64,000 bases of DNA, from the NCBI RefSeq assembly GCF_016859285.1, contig NC_053412.1, positions 7,592,426 to 7,656,425 of the forward strand. Direction: 5' to 3'. Below are positions 49,923-61,498 of this stretch, one piece after another (the first letter of the stretch is position 1; each line of letters starts with the position of its first letter). Position numbers and translations under genes: made by a program. The stretch is from Xiphias gladius (lineage: Eukaryota > Chordata > Actinopteri > Istiophoriformes > Xiphiidae). The notes beneath the pieces were generated by a model. The model saw only the letters and a program-made list of their open reading frames with translations. It made no database searches and was not told the DNA's origin.

Positions 49923-52900
49923 TTAGGCAGTTTGAGGAGAATCTGTTGGTGCCTGCGTTTTCTCTATAACCTTGAGAGCAATGGTCTTCACAGCAGTCAG
50001 AGCCTCATTGCAGGCCTTGGAAATGTGAGATGGCGGCAGAAGGAAGCCATAATTCCCACGGTCCTGGAGCTCAAATGTGAAGGAGTATTTGATGCCGAGG
50101 TTGTAGGCCCAGTCGTCAGAACCACCGGGGGCCAGGTCTGGAAAAAGGGAACGCCAGTCATGTACTTTGAGAGCGACGGAATCACCCAAGCTTGAAAAAT
50201 AAGCCCAACTTACATATTGTCCTTGCTCCAGCACCATATTTATAGTTGTTCCTATAATATCTTCTGATTTTCTGGGCAGCTTCTTGGGCCATCTCAAGCT
50301 TGTAGAAAAAAAAAAAGAGCAAATTTACACAAACATTTAGAAGTAATAATCGTACAATTTCTATGTACCAGTGAAACAACTGCCTTATTTAACATGACAT
50401 ACTAAATTACCTCACAGATCTCATGCAGTATAAAGTCAACAAATACTCTGCATAGCTCTGAACTTCAGAATCCCACAATTGAGCCTTTCTGTGTTCAGTA
50501 AACTCCATTCAGAATGAACCAGGGAACATGTAAGCTATGGCTATAAAACACTCCCACTTATCCCAAAACTCTTATTACTGATGGATAAATTGATTGTTTG
50601 ATCAGTCCAAACCACTCACCAGGTCTTTGTGGTTCTCTGCTTCATCCAAGGTGCAGGAGTATGGGAAGAGCAGCATCTGAGAGTAGGAGTGGATGCTGAG
50701 GTAGAGCTGAACCGTGTCCTTGTGACTACGCAGGAAGTTGGCAACGGCCTGCGACTCTGGCTCGGACTCGGGGAACGCACCGCAGTAGATCTCAGTGCAG
50801 GGCTCATGAGAGGCTCCCTCCGCTGGGAACAACACTTTGCCTTGTACTATTCATACTCCCCTTATATATGATCAAATGATAAACCTAACGATGAGCTGAG
50901 TTCAATGTGTTCAGGTGTGTCAGGACATTTCTATAGTTAAATTACTTTCTGTGGTATTCACAAGTCCTTTTTTAAAATTAGGAATTATGCCGAACACAGG
51001 AAACTTCTTTGAAATACTGGCCACATAATGAAATAAAAGAAAATCATACAGATAGAAGAAGATAAAGATGTAATTTCGGGACTTTCTCTGACCAAAGATA
51101 ATCAAGTCTTACTTAGTGTGGCTCCATAGAGTGGTTATGATTGTTAGCTGACTGTTCATAAAGATGCAAAATCTTGGATTTCTGACTTCCCTGCTTTATG
51201 TTGCGAAATGACTGTAATGTGAGAGGAAGGCTTACTGCACCAGTTGGCATCAAAGTTTCTGTTGAGGTCGACTCCAACGCAAGTGCTGCTCCTGCTGACA
51301 GAGCGGTTCTTCCTCCACATCCTGTTCTGGAACAAAAACAATTTTTAAAAAAAAGAAGAAAAAGAAAACAAGGATAAATCATGACTCCATTTGAAATTGC
51401 TTCCTTTACAACTGCTCGAGCATTTAAGAACAGAAAGTATGGCTTCTGTTTCGTGTGTTCCTACTGTTGTCCACGTGTACTGGTATCCATCAGGGTTCAT
51501 AACAGGCAGGACGTAGACATCCATGTTATCCAGTATGTTAGTAATGTCTTGGTTGTGCTTGTAAAATGACAAAGACTGCGGGAGAAAGGATAATGATTTT
51601 AATGAAATTGATCTGATACACGAACAGGAACTGTTTCTTCATGACATTTCCAATTCCAAACTACCATAGACACTAGATCAAATGTACTCACATAGTGTAC
51701 AAACCATAAGCAGAAAGCAGGAGAAATCCACTCTCTGGCATGGATCCCACAGTCAATCCATATTGCTTTCTTATTTGGTCTATTATTCACAGACAACTGA
51801 GAAAGAGAGGTCAAACATTAATGCGAAGTGTGTATCGGACTTAATTCAAAGTGTTAGTGTAAAAACAGTGAGTTAATTTCTCTCACTTTGACTGGAAAAC
51901 AAAAGTCTCTGAATATTTTTCAACTCAAGATACAAATGTTGCTCATTAATTTGCTCTGAATGTATGGGAGAAAAGTTCAAATTTGTCCACTGGCATCTTT
52001 ATCATCATTGCAGTTTATGTGGTGTGGGATCCCTTTACCTTTAGAATGTACAGTGGTTGCTTTTCATATGAGGAGCCAATGAGAATGGCTCTGATCATGG
52101 TGGGGTTTTCCTGTGAGGTCATGTTTATCCAATCATAGATCTACAATGGAGACAGTGCGTTTGCATGTAAACTGTAACATATCGATGAAGTACAGTACAT
52201 CTATACATTCCAATGCAATGCAATCCATTATTCCTGAAGTAAATCCTGTTTGTGAATGTTAAAATGTTCAAATTGTTGATAGGTAAAGATGAAAAGCACA
52301 CATCCTCCAGACTGTGATAATTATCGTAGAAAGTTGAGCTGCTTCGTGGGTGTGTGGAGTCTTTTTTTGTCTGCATTTCGATCAACTCATTGGCGTTGGC
52401 CAGTAAAACCCTATAATAATCACAGAAGCAAATAACAAAACCTGTAAACAGCCGTGAAACATATAATCCTTGGTGAGCAAATACTTGGATGTTTTCAGAC
52501 AAGCGACATACTCGTGGGTTATGGCGTGTTTCTGTAGCAGATCCTTGACAGCCTCTGAGCTATTTACAGGAACAAACAGGTGGACTTGCATCTCTTCTTT
52601 GATGTACTGATGTGAAACAGGCTGCCATAAGGTTGTCTGTGAGGAAAATATGCAGCATCATGAATTGAAAGAGGGATTGAGATCAGAGGAACACAATAAC
52701 TGGTTAAAAAAGCTCTTTTTTTTTTTTTTTTGGTACCATATATTGGGTGGACACATTCCTCACGATGTCCACTTGTTCCTGTGTTTTTGGGGTGATTGAT
52801 AGAACTTGGTCGCTGGGTAAAAAGGGAACAAGAAATCAGTTAAACAAGTTGTCCCCCATGAATGATGGAGACCACCGTGGCCCAGTCATAAACGAATATG

Positions 52901-53215
52901 TCACAATGTTTTCACCTGTAATATTGATAGCACCAGAATTCAAATGTGAGGTTTAGTTACAAATGGTGTCAGTATTAACTAATCCACTGACCTGTAGAGT
53001 TTACATATGTGTAGATGTACCACAACATACATGATACAAGAGTGTGTGTTTGCGTAAGTGTGTCATAACCCACTGTCTTTGTGGAAAACCGTTCCTAGAT
53101 ACTAAATACTGTTAAATTCCTTGTAAAACAAAATCACCTAATCAGCTCACCGTGTTTCTGTGCAGTATCCTTGGTCCAAATTAATTAAAATAAACAAAAT
53201 CAAAAGAGTCCTCAT
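49923..53215 (-). CDS. cpb2: Carboxypeptidase B2 (TAFI, plasma procarboxypeptidase)
   Basis: Secreted zinc metallocarboxypeptidase zymogen that removes C-terminal Lys/Arg, in mammals limiting fibrinolysis. Coding exons: 53215-53151, 52812-52737, 52636-52512, 52410-52302, 52140-52039, 51796-51692, 51575-51465, 51326-51236, 50822-50620, 50298-50214, 50137-49923, 428 aa (human about 423), all GT-AG. Signal peptide [18 protein letters not shown], then an activation peptide with [20 protein letters not shown]. The likely activation cleavage follows R111 (HPR|SSS), where human has SPR|ASA. Zinc ligands are H178 and E181 (GIHAREW) and H306 (SIHSYSQ). DLNRNF and NRMWRKNRS are present, D365 in GGSDDWAY gives basic-residue specificity, and the catalytic E380 sits in FTFEL. 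The C-terminal tail [12 protein letters not shown] is a little longer than in human. Pancreatic CPB is the main alternative; the pro-region favours CPB2. Confidence 0.93.
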
Positions 53216-53277
53216 GATGTCAGGATCCAGACTGGAAATGGCAGAGGTTTGTTCAAGCTGTGGGAGTAGGGTGTCAT

Positions 53278-53302
53278 TATTGATTGACACGCTGTTTATT
53301 TA
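53278..53302 (-). promoter_or_regulatory. Candidate liver-factor sites upstream of cpb2
   Basis: TGTTTATTTA (53293-53302) matches a FOXA/HNF3 core, and the adjacent TTATTGATTGAC resembles ONECUT/HNF1 half-sites. They lie 65-90 bp above the cpb2 start codon, which suits a liver-expressed plasma protein. Inference from motifs only. Confidence 0.35.
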
Positions 53303-53516
53303 GAAGTTAAACTTTACTTTTTTTTTTTTTTTAAAGAACGAGGGCATAGATCAGCCAACATGGCCGAGAGGGAGCAGGTTAGCGCGTTGCTGGTGCCATA
53401 TCTTAAACAGCTTCAGCTGAACTATTTGTATAACGTACAAATGTCCAAATAAATGTAACCAAATGTTATATAAATGTTATATAAACGTTACTATTTGACC
53501 CGTCGTCGATATAAGC

Positions 53517-53531
53517 GGGGGGGGGGGGGGG
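53517..53531 (+). repeat. G15 homopolymer between cpb2 and alg11
   Basis: Fifteen consecutive G residues, about 110 bp upstream of the alg11 start codon and 300 bp upstream of the cpb2 start. Confidence 0.9.
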
Positions 53532-53641
53532 AAGGCGGTGCAGGTAAACCTCCTCTCCGGCAGGTGGCGCCAGATAAACTTAAATAACAGGAGGAAAACG
53601 GAGGCGCAAAGCGTCAAGTTGAAAGGTGATGTGTTGTCAAG

Positions 53642-56600
53642 ATGTCGGGCCATGATCAACTGGTCCATTGCTTGTGTGAATTAACGACGTAAGATACTTT
53701 TGCTTTTCAAACAAAGTATTTAAACCAATAGATAAAATGTTAAGATAGCTTGTTTCGTTTCACTGTATGTCGGCGGCTGCTCTGGTAGCACCTTGACAGC
53801 GGGACCAGTAAATACTGACGGTATTTTATGTTATTCAGCTAGCTTGGTTATAGTCTTTGGATAAAAATAATCGGCTTTCTGGTTTGTCATAAGAACGCGA
53901 CAGCGAAAAACAAACTCTTAACGTTTAGCGAAAGCAGAGCTTCTTTGTCAGTTTTCTCCCCTACATAGGAAGCACCAAGGAATACAGCATGTAATATTCC
54001 TCTACACTGAGTTTTTTTATTTATTTTTTTTATTTATTGTGAGTTTATTCATGCATTACGTGCACAAATGCATTATTTAGTATTTATTAATCTTACATGT
54101 CACTACAATATCTCAATAATACTCCTACAGCTTAGTTACACTAAAGCTTTTGCTGTGATGATTGTTTGTTTAAAATAGTGTATTTCTAAGTAGAAGCTTT
54201 AATTCTGACTCTGGAACAGCCTTCTGCAAAGTCTCAGAGAAGCCAAATCAGTGCACACCTTTAAAAAGCATCCATTTGTTTTCTTAGACTTTCACTAGAT
54301 TTTAATGCCTTATTCTCTTCGTCCTGTTTCACACTTTGTAACTTCTGTTTTTGGAAGATCCATATAAATGAAGTTTGTCTGCTAATTGGCTGTTACCCGT
54401 GACTCATTGTGTGTCACGTCTGTGTTTCAGGTTGCTGTGGAAGCTGCTGCTGCCCCTGGTGTTCCTGTGTGTGCTGCTGATCGCCGTCCTGGTCCTGCTG
54501 GTGCTGGCGGTGCGGGTCTGGCTGCAGAGCAACAGGAATATTCGGCGGGCGAGAGACGGCCGTCCAACGGTGGCCTTCTTCCACCCCTACTGCAATGCCG
54601 GTGGTGGAGGAGAGAGGGTGCTCTGGTGTGCCATCAGGGCACTTCAGAACAGGTAAAGCTGATGAAATCCTTTTGATTTGTTTTTGTTTTTTTTGTTTTT
54701 TTTAAGTTTAAAGCTCAGTGTCTCTACTTCCCTCAGCCTAACTGTTGTAGTTACTACTTACAGAAAATTGTTTCTTTTTAGTCAAAGTTCTGCAGTAGAT
54801 TTTTCCTTTTTGACAGCACTACATGCAACCAAATATAAGAGGGAGCGAGCTGGAAAAGAAAACAGATCAGAACTAAGCGGAGACTGGAAATTAGTCATCT
54901 GGACAGTTAGAACAATGTGTAGCATGGGTTATACTTAATTGCATCAAAATACCTTTTGCTTTTGTGAAACCTTGCTTTAACTTAACCCATATCTGCACAG
55001 GTATGCAGACATCAACTTTGTGGTCTACACAGGGGACCTAGGTGTGACGGGTCAGCAGATTCTGGATGGAGCGCGACGTCGTTTCAACATCGCCCTCCCG
55101 CGGCCGGTTCACTTTGTGTTCCTGAGGCACCGGCTGCTTGTGGAGCCCGGCCTGTTTCCTCACTTCACCCTGCTGGGACAGAGTGTGGGCTCCATTTTCC
55201 TGGGGTGGGAGGCACTGACGGAGTTTGTCCCAGACCTTTATATCGACTCCATGGGCTACGCCTTCACTCTGCCCCTGTTCCGTTACTTGGGAGGCTGCAG
55301 CGTGGGGAGCTATGTTCACTACCCCACCATCAGCACTGAAATGCTGTCAGTAGTGAGAGAGAGGAACCCCAGGTAAACAGTGTGTGTCTTTACCAAAGCA
55401 GACTGTGTCATAATGGCTGTGTTGTAAACACATCATACAGGGTCTTTTTTAAATGCTAATATGTGCTATTTTCTTTTATTTTTGAAGTCACATTAATTCA
55501 TCTAGCCCTATTATAAGCATTTCTCAAAATACTACACTATATTTCTTAATTACATATTTTCTTATACATACAGTTGTCCTCTACTGGTGACCAGAAGTAA
55601 CTGCAGCCACTGTCCCCCTTCACAGGGCTCTCCTTCTTCCTTTGAATTACGTAGACAAAGAAGCTAGCTATTAAAAGCAGGGTTTTCATTGAACCTTGTA
55701 CTAAAGTCCTAAATGCTGCTTTGTCATTTGGATCTTGGGTTTAGCTTCATCGCTCATCATCAGTTGAATGACCAGTGATTTATAATTCTAACCTCACGCA
55801 GGTATATAACACAAATAACACAAACTGTTAATGTCCTAGGTTCAACAACCCAGACTACGTCTCTAACAGTCTGTTCCTAAGTGCCTTCAAGGTGGTCTAC
55901 TACTGCCTGTTTGCCCTGCTCTACGGCATGGCCGGCTCCTGCAGCGACCTCATCATGGTCAACTCCTCCTGGACCCTCAATCATATCCTGTCACTGTGGC
56001 GCGCTCCTAACCGCACCAGCGTGGTCTACCCGCCGTGCGACGTCAGCGCCTTTGTGGATATCCCGCTGGAAGAGGACGGGGACAAGAAGTGCCACTCGAT
56101 CGTTTCCATCGGGCAGTTCAGGCCGGAGAAGGACCACCGGCTGCAGATCAGAGCTTTCAAGAAGGTGGTGGACAGGAGGGGGGCGGCTGCGGGGGGCAGG
56201 GAGGCACTGAAACTGGTTCTGATTGGCGGATGCAGGAACCAGGAGGATGAGGATAGGGTGCTCATGTTGAGGGGGTTGTGCCAGGAGCTGGGTGTAGCTG
56301 ACAAGGTGGAGTTTAAACTGAACATACCATTTGAGGAGCTGAAGAGAGAGATGGAGGAGGCCACCATCGGACTGCATACCATGTGGAACGAACACTTCGG
56401 GATAGGTAATTTATCTAACTGAAGTTATGTTTAGACTTTCTTAATAAATGTTATTTTTAGATGATAAAAAAGTGCATCTTCATTCCTTTTTTGCCCCTCT
56501 AGGCGTTGTGGAGTGTATGGCAGCAGGAAAGGTCATTCTGGCCCACAACTCTGGCGGCCCCAAGCTGGACATCGTGGTACCCTTCGAGGGGGGCCAGACA

Positions 56601-56786
56601 GGCTTCCTGGCTGATGACGAGGACAGTTACGCGGAGGCGGTGGAGAGGATCCTGGCTCTGCCCTCTGCCAGCCGGCTGCAGCTCAGACGCAACGCCCGTC
56701 AGTCGGTGGCTCGCTTCTCAGATCAGGAGTTTGAAGCCTGCTTCCTCGCTGCGATGGAGCCTCTGATGGGAACACTCGAGCGATGA
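53642..56786 (+). CDS. alg11: ALG11 GDP-Man:Man3GlcNAc2-PP-dolichol alpha-1,2-mannosyltransferase
   Basis: Adds the fourth and fifth mannoses to the lipid-linked N-glycan precursor on the cytosolic face of the ER. Exons: 53642-53688, 54431-54652, 55001-55372, 55840-56405, 56503-56786, all GT-AG, 496 aa (human about 492). The short first exon encodes [16 protein letters not shown] and joins in frame to a membrane anchor (about 17-46). Next come [17 protein letters not shown] (about 65-81), [55 protein letters not shown]-like [10 protein letters not shown], and the GT4 catalytic EX7E motif at E398-E406 (EHFGIGVVE), which an intron splits. The first-exon choice rests on the good donor (acgac|gtaaga), the frame, and similarity of the resulting N-terminus in length to the family. 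The gene is intact. Confidence 0.96.
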
Positions 56787-57587
56787 GAAGAGGACCCATT
56801 CTTTATGTGTTTGTGTGTGTATAGTTAACGTGATATTTGACACCTTTTCTTTGATGCCCTTAGGGCTGCATTAACACTGTAGGACTGGTGACAAAATCTG
56901 ATTAGAAGGGGTGCAAGGATCACTCGCATGCTCACACAAAGGGCTGTTGAAGTGACATGCTGACAACAACACGTGCTGAGATTGTGAATACAGTTCTTGG
57001 GTCACCAATCAAAGCACAGAGTATCAGGATTTGTCCGAAAAGCAGAACGGAGGCAGCATACATCGAATTCAGAGAAACTCACAATTCAAAAATATATTAT
57101 TACCACAAACAAGTAAGGGATGTTCTGAGGAAATTATTTTTTTCCTTTTTACTGAACTGAAATCAAGGATTTAAATTATTCTTATTAAAGCTCTGTATCA
57201 AATAAATGTATTTTTAAGGTGAATACAAATCATCCAGCTATGGTATAGCCTGTCGTTCTGTTAGTGTTGTATTTGTAAATACCAGATTATCCTGTGAAAT
57301 GAATTATACCTCTTACTGTGTTTTTACAGGAGAAATTCCTTTGTCAGCAGTTCCACTTTGTAAAAAATAGATTATAAAGAGAGAATATTTAATATAGTGA
57401 AAAAATGGGAACAAATTAGTCTTTTGGACATTTAAATAGTGTTTACAAGAGCTAGAAAATCTCTACAAGCCCAAAATGTGAAGTATTTTTGATACTGATG
57501 ATGAATGTAATAAAAATCTGATAAGAGTTAAAGGTCGTTGCATTCATGTAACTGTTTAAAGAAAGACAGTGTATCACTGTGCTTGTA

Positions 57588-57593
57588 AATAAA
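57588..57593 (+). terminator. alg11 polyadenylation signal AATAAA
   Basis: Last of several plus-strand AATAAA words after the stop (another at 57201-57206). It would give a 3' UTR of about 0.8 kb. Confidence 0.5.
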
Positions 57594-57609
57594 CTGTAAT
57601 CTGGATTAG

Positions 57610-58403
57610 AGGATCAAAAATTACAGCCAAGAACTTTTCGTATTCTGCTCCATTTGATTTGGCTCACAGTAGCAAATGATTAAAACCTGATGTTGAAATG
57701 AGCTGTGACACAGGGAGGTCAGTGATCTGTCCAGAGGAACGAGACCAAAAACAGATGAGCAGAGCTGGGACAAAGACCAGAACGGCTTCATGGAAAAACA
57801 CTTCTCTGATTTTTATTGCTTCATGTAAGGCCGCTTGTTTTGTGTGTTGGTGGTGGCTCCAGTGACCTAACATACCTAACAAGCCGGGTATAGTCATCAT
57901 CTTTTAATGAAAACTGGATTGCTGGTGACTCCAGTGATGGAGAGCCCGCTGTGAGCCCCAGTTTGATAGAAAAGAGTAAAATCTGCAATTACATTTTATT
58001 TATTGATTTACAACTGTGCTCCCTGGCAGCACATTAAACAACAAAATACTTTTTTTTTTTAATGGCCTAAAGCTCCTTAAGAAGCTGCTGACTGAATTTG
58101 AATTTAACCTATTGATAAAAGTCACATATTAAAAACCCCTGAAAACTTAATTCTTAAGTATCATTAAATGTTGAAGACAAAATAAGCAACAAACAAAGAT
58201 CAATAGTGCTGAACAAAGGTTAAGTAAGAGCTATTGCGTGAAAAAGTTAGACAACATTGGAGGGAGGTTTTTTTTTTAGTTTTTTTTTTTTTTAGGGGTT
58301 ATGGAGGGTAAGAGGCGGTGCATGGGAGTATTAGGACAAAAGTTGAACCTATTTAGAGGGGGTCATTAAAAGCACTGACATACTTGGTTTGGTGCTATTC
58401 GAA
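57610..58403. other. Spacer between alg11 and spp2
   Basis: About 0.8 kb with T-runs near 58048 and 58268-58292 and no recognisable coding sequence. The last 100 bp should hold the spp2 promoter and leader. I see no clear TATA box. Confidence 0.5.
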
Positions 58404-60699
58404 ATGAAGTCTTACGTGCTTCTCTTGGCCCTGTTGCAGTCTCTGGGATGCTCAGGTGAGTGGCTTTCTGCACTGCTCATTTCCAACGGAGCTATGGTAA
58501 CTATAGTCTCCGTTTTTTCACGTCCGTGTTTTTCGACCTTGCAGGCGTCCCACTGCAAAACTCCGAGTTGGAGTCTATGGCAGAAAGAGGGCTTGGAGCA
58601 GCTCTGGCAGAGGTCAACTCTGTGTATGCTGTCAGCCAACTTTACCGGGTGACTCAAGGCTCCATCACAAGGGTGAGTCTGCACATACTACTCTTTAATC
58701 TTTAAGACATATTAACTTGCCTGTTTGTCTGTTCAAAGTGTTTGAACCTTCCTTTTTTAAACTGCTGTTGCAGTTAGGAGGAGATTTGCCGGATGGTATT
58801 TAAATTGCTAGCAGTAGGTATGAGTTATTTGCTGGATTATGACAGATATCACATGTATGCCAGATTATTCCCATAGGCCTGAACACCGTTGACATGATGA
58901 TGAAATTTGGCATTAAAGAGACCGAGTGTGCGAAGGGATCCAGGAGCGACCCGCAGACATGTGCCTTCAGACCCGGCTTCTTTGTGGTGAGACATTTAAT
59001 GTCATTTGGGGTGGAGAAACCTGAATTACATATTATTATGGTTTTTGTTAGTCTGGTGCCAAGTGGTTGCTTTTGCAAGAGAATACATGAAAGAGCAAAA
59101 AGCTCAGGAAAAAAAACAAAAAACTCCCCACCTGAAATGTCAATACTTGACATGACAGTAATAACACCTGAAATTAAACCAAATTAATGGACTAAAATAA
59201 TGGATCCCAACCTTAGGCTCCTGAGCCCATGAAGGGTCAGAAGCCAAATCTGAGGAGACACAGGATAATTAACAGGAAAGGAACCAATTCATCTTCTGTC
59301 TTTCCTCAGATCGTTGCCCCTTTTTTCTGAATTATTTCATTGTTTTTCCTCTTCAGGCCTCTAAAAATTAAATAAAGAATAAAAAAAATCCTCTTTGGTT
59401 TAACAGGTCACAACCAGTAGATACGTGGAACCAAAAACAATAAGACATTCCTTTGTTTTAAGGGCTCACAAACAGAAAATAGTTGCATACCACTGGACTA
59501 AAACATATAAAAACACTTGTCTTTTAATGCTCTGCACCAAACTACCAATTATCAGTTAAATGACAGATGGTTAATTATCAGTCAAAAGCTGGTATGTAGT
59601 ATTGGATGGTAAATCTTTCACTTTACCTGTTCAACAATGTTGGACACTGAAGGCCTAATATCGCAATTCTGGGTAGGACACATGTTGACAGACTGATGAC
59701 GCCCATTGTTTACATTGGCATGAATGTACTGGGACAGAATTTGCTGATCAAATCTGTTCTGCCATGATGCAGTGGGACAGTGACTTGTGACCATTACAAA
59801 ACCAAAACCGGCCGTGACAAATACTCAAATGAGTCATTGGCCTTACACAGAACATTACAAAAACCGCCCTCTTTTCATTTCAGCCCTCCTTGTCCTGCTC
59901 CAGTCGGGTGAGAATGTCCGCCACCACAGCCCTGGTGGTCTCTCTCAGATGTGGCCGTGACGGCAGTTCTAGCTCAGAGTCCAGTGAGGAGGTGAGGACA
60001 CAGAGACAGAGAAGGAGGGAGGGGAGGAAACCTGGTGGAGAAGAGAGGGGGAGAACTGCATTACTTTGCTGCTATTATCACTTTTTTTTTTTCTTTTTTC
60101 CCCAAGCTCGTTTTCCAATTTTCCATATTTGATTTTCAGTCTTGAGTTATAGCAAGTTATACTGGTTACTAACTAACCTCCATAAACAAACCCTTCTGAT
60201 AAATAGAGGTAAAAAGCTAAGATTTCCAATCAATCAATTTAAGCAACAATATCAAGGATTTCCTGAACTATATACAGGAGAACATGTGAATGAAGTCTTG
60301 GCTTTGATTTCACAGATGACCTCAAGAGGAAGATACCAGATCAATTTCCCATTGGTAAACAGAGGTAAGTCTTACTTTGGTTTTAACTACTGATGTTACA
60401 CTACAGTCAGTTGCTGACACGTTTTAATTCCTCAACACTGTAAGAAAAGCATTAGACTAAACTGGTACTTGAAATTCACCAGTTACTTTGAAAATAAAAT
60501 GATGATAATGGTGGCATGATTTCGATATAAAATCACCAGTGTGATATTCAGTGCACTTTACTGACCAGAGAACCAATATCTTTCAACAGTCCCGGCTCCT
60601 TCTGTACCTTCTCCAGCCGCCCAGCCTGGTCGCTCCCTCCACGGCCAGCCAGTGGACGTGCGGCCCAGAGGAGACAATTTCAACAACTTCCTGGTGTGA
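58404..60699 (+). CDS. spp2: Secreted phosphoprotein 24 (SPP2), cystatin-like
   Basis: Secreted cystatin-fold protein made mainly in liver and bone; mammalian SPP24 binds BMP/TGF-beta ligands. Exons: 58404-58455, 58545-58672, 58864-58986, 59884-59991, 60316-60364, 60590-60699, all GT-AG, 189 aa (human about 211). Signal peptide MKSYVLLLALLQSLGCSG, then a cystatin-like domain with four cysteines (C82, C93, C106, C124) in the order ETEC...DPQTCAF...SLSCSS...LRC that matches human ETTC...DPATCAF...TAVCRS...ARC. It is followed by the acidic serine cluster SSSSESSEE (about 129-137), a FAM20C-type phosphorylation site run. The C-terminal tail is proline-rich and diverged. For exon 3 I used the acceptor giving IIPIGLNTVD because it matches human spacing. 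An acceptor 18 nt upstream (58846) is also in frame and would add ISHVCQ. Confidence 0.9.
59199..59496. mobile_element. Short hAT-like MITE in spp2 intron 3, with 8-bp target duplication
   Basis: The left end reads AATGGATCCCAACCTTAGG and the right end AGTTGCATACCACTGG, whose reverse complement starts CCAGTGGTATGCAAC. Family members I know have CAGTGGTTCCCAACC ends. The flanks ACTAAAAT (59191-59198) and ACTAAAAC (59497-59504) are an 8-bp duplication with one mismatch, the hAT length. About 298 bp, non-coding. Confidence 0.65.
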
Positions 60700-60749
60700 T
60701 GGTTCAGCTCTTGAGACATATTGGTGTTGATCAGCAAAAAAAAAACTTG

Positions 60750-60755
60750 AATTAA
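60750..60755 (+). terminator. spp2 polyadenylation signal ATTAAA
   Basis: The common ATTAAA variant about 50 nt after the spp2 stop. No AATAAA is closer. Confidence 0.5.
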
Positions 60756-61498
60756 AAATGCAATTTGCATATCATGGGTTGTGCCCCTTTTTATTCCGAA
60801 TTTTCCTCTGATATTTCTTGGGCTAGATTTACAAGTCGGTGACTGATCAGAGAACCACATAAGAAAAACACATCTACAAAATCACACGGCTATAAAAGGC
60901 TCCAAAATGCTGATACTCCATGCTAAAAAAAAACTTAAGTGTATGGCATGATAAAACCACTAGAGGGAGTGTGAGATCCACTGATCAAACACCGGTCCCA
61001 TTTTAACCCCTTTGAACTTGTACTGTGACGATCACAGTGCTTAAGTAAATTACCAATGTAAATCTTCCCAGCTACACCTCATCCGGTTTTTTGAACAAAT
61101 GAGGACTCTGAGACAGGTGGAGGTCTGGTTTGAACATTTATATTGTGATTTTCAGTTTATATGCAAGAGGACACGTTTACTCCATCTGCAACCATTTTTC
61201 TTCATTTCATTTGGCCCCACATGTTCACATCAGCACATCAATAACTTACATACTGTACTGTAGCAAACAATCCTGTTAAGGATGATGATATTCAGTTATA
61301 AGACATGGTACACTGCCTTCAAGTGGCAATCACACAACTGTGGTGGAGTAGGACAAAAGAATAGCATGTTTAACAAGCCTCATTTGGAATCGACCATGGA
61401 TATAATGATCGCCTCTGAACTCTATCATGTAAAACCATTTCCACAGCACACATTTCCACACCAAAGCCAATTTAAAACCAGTTTAAACGGTGTGAAGT

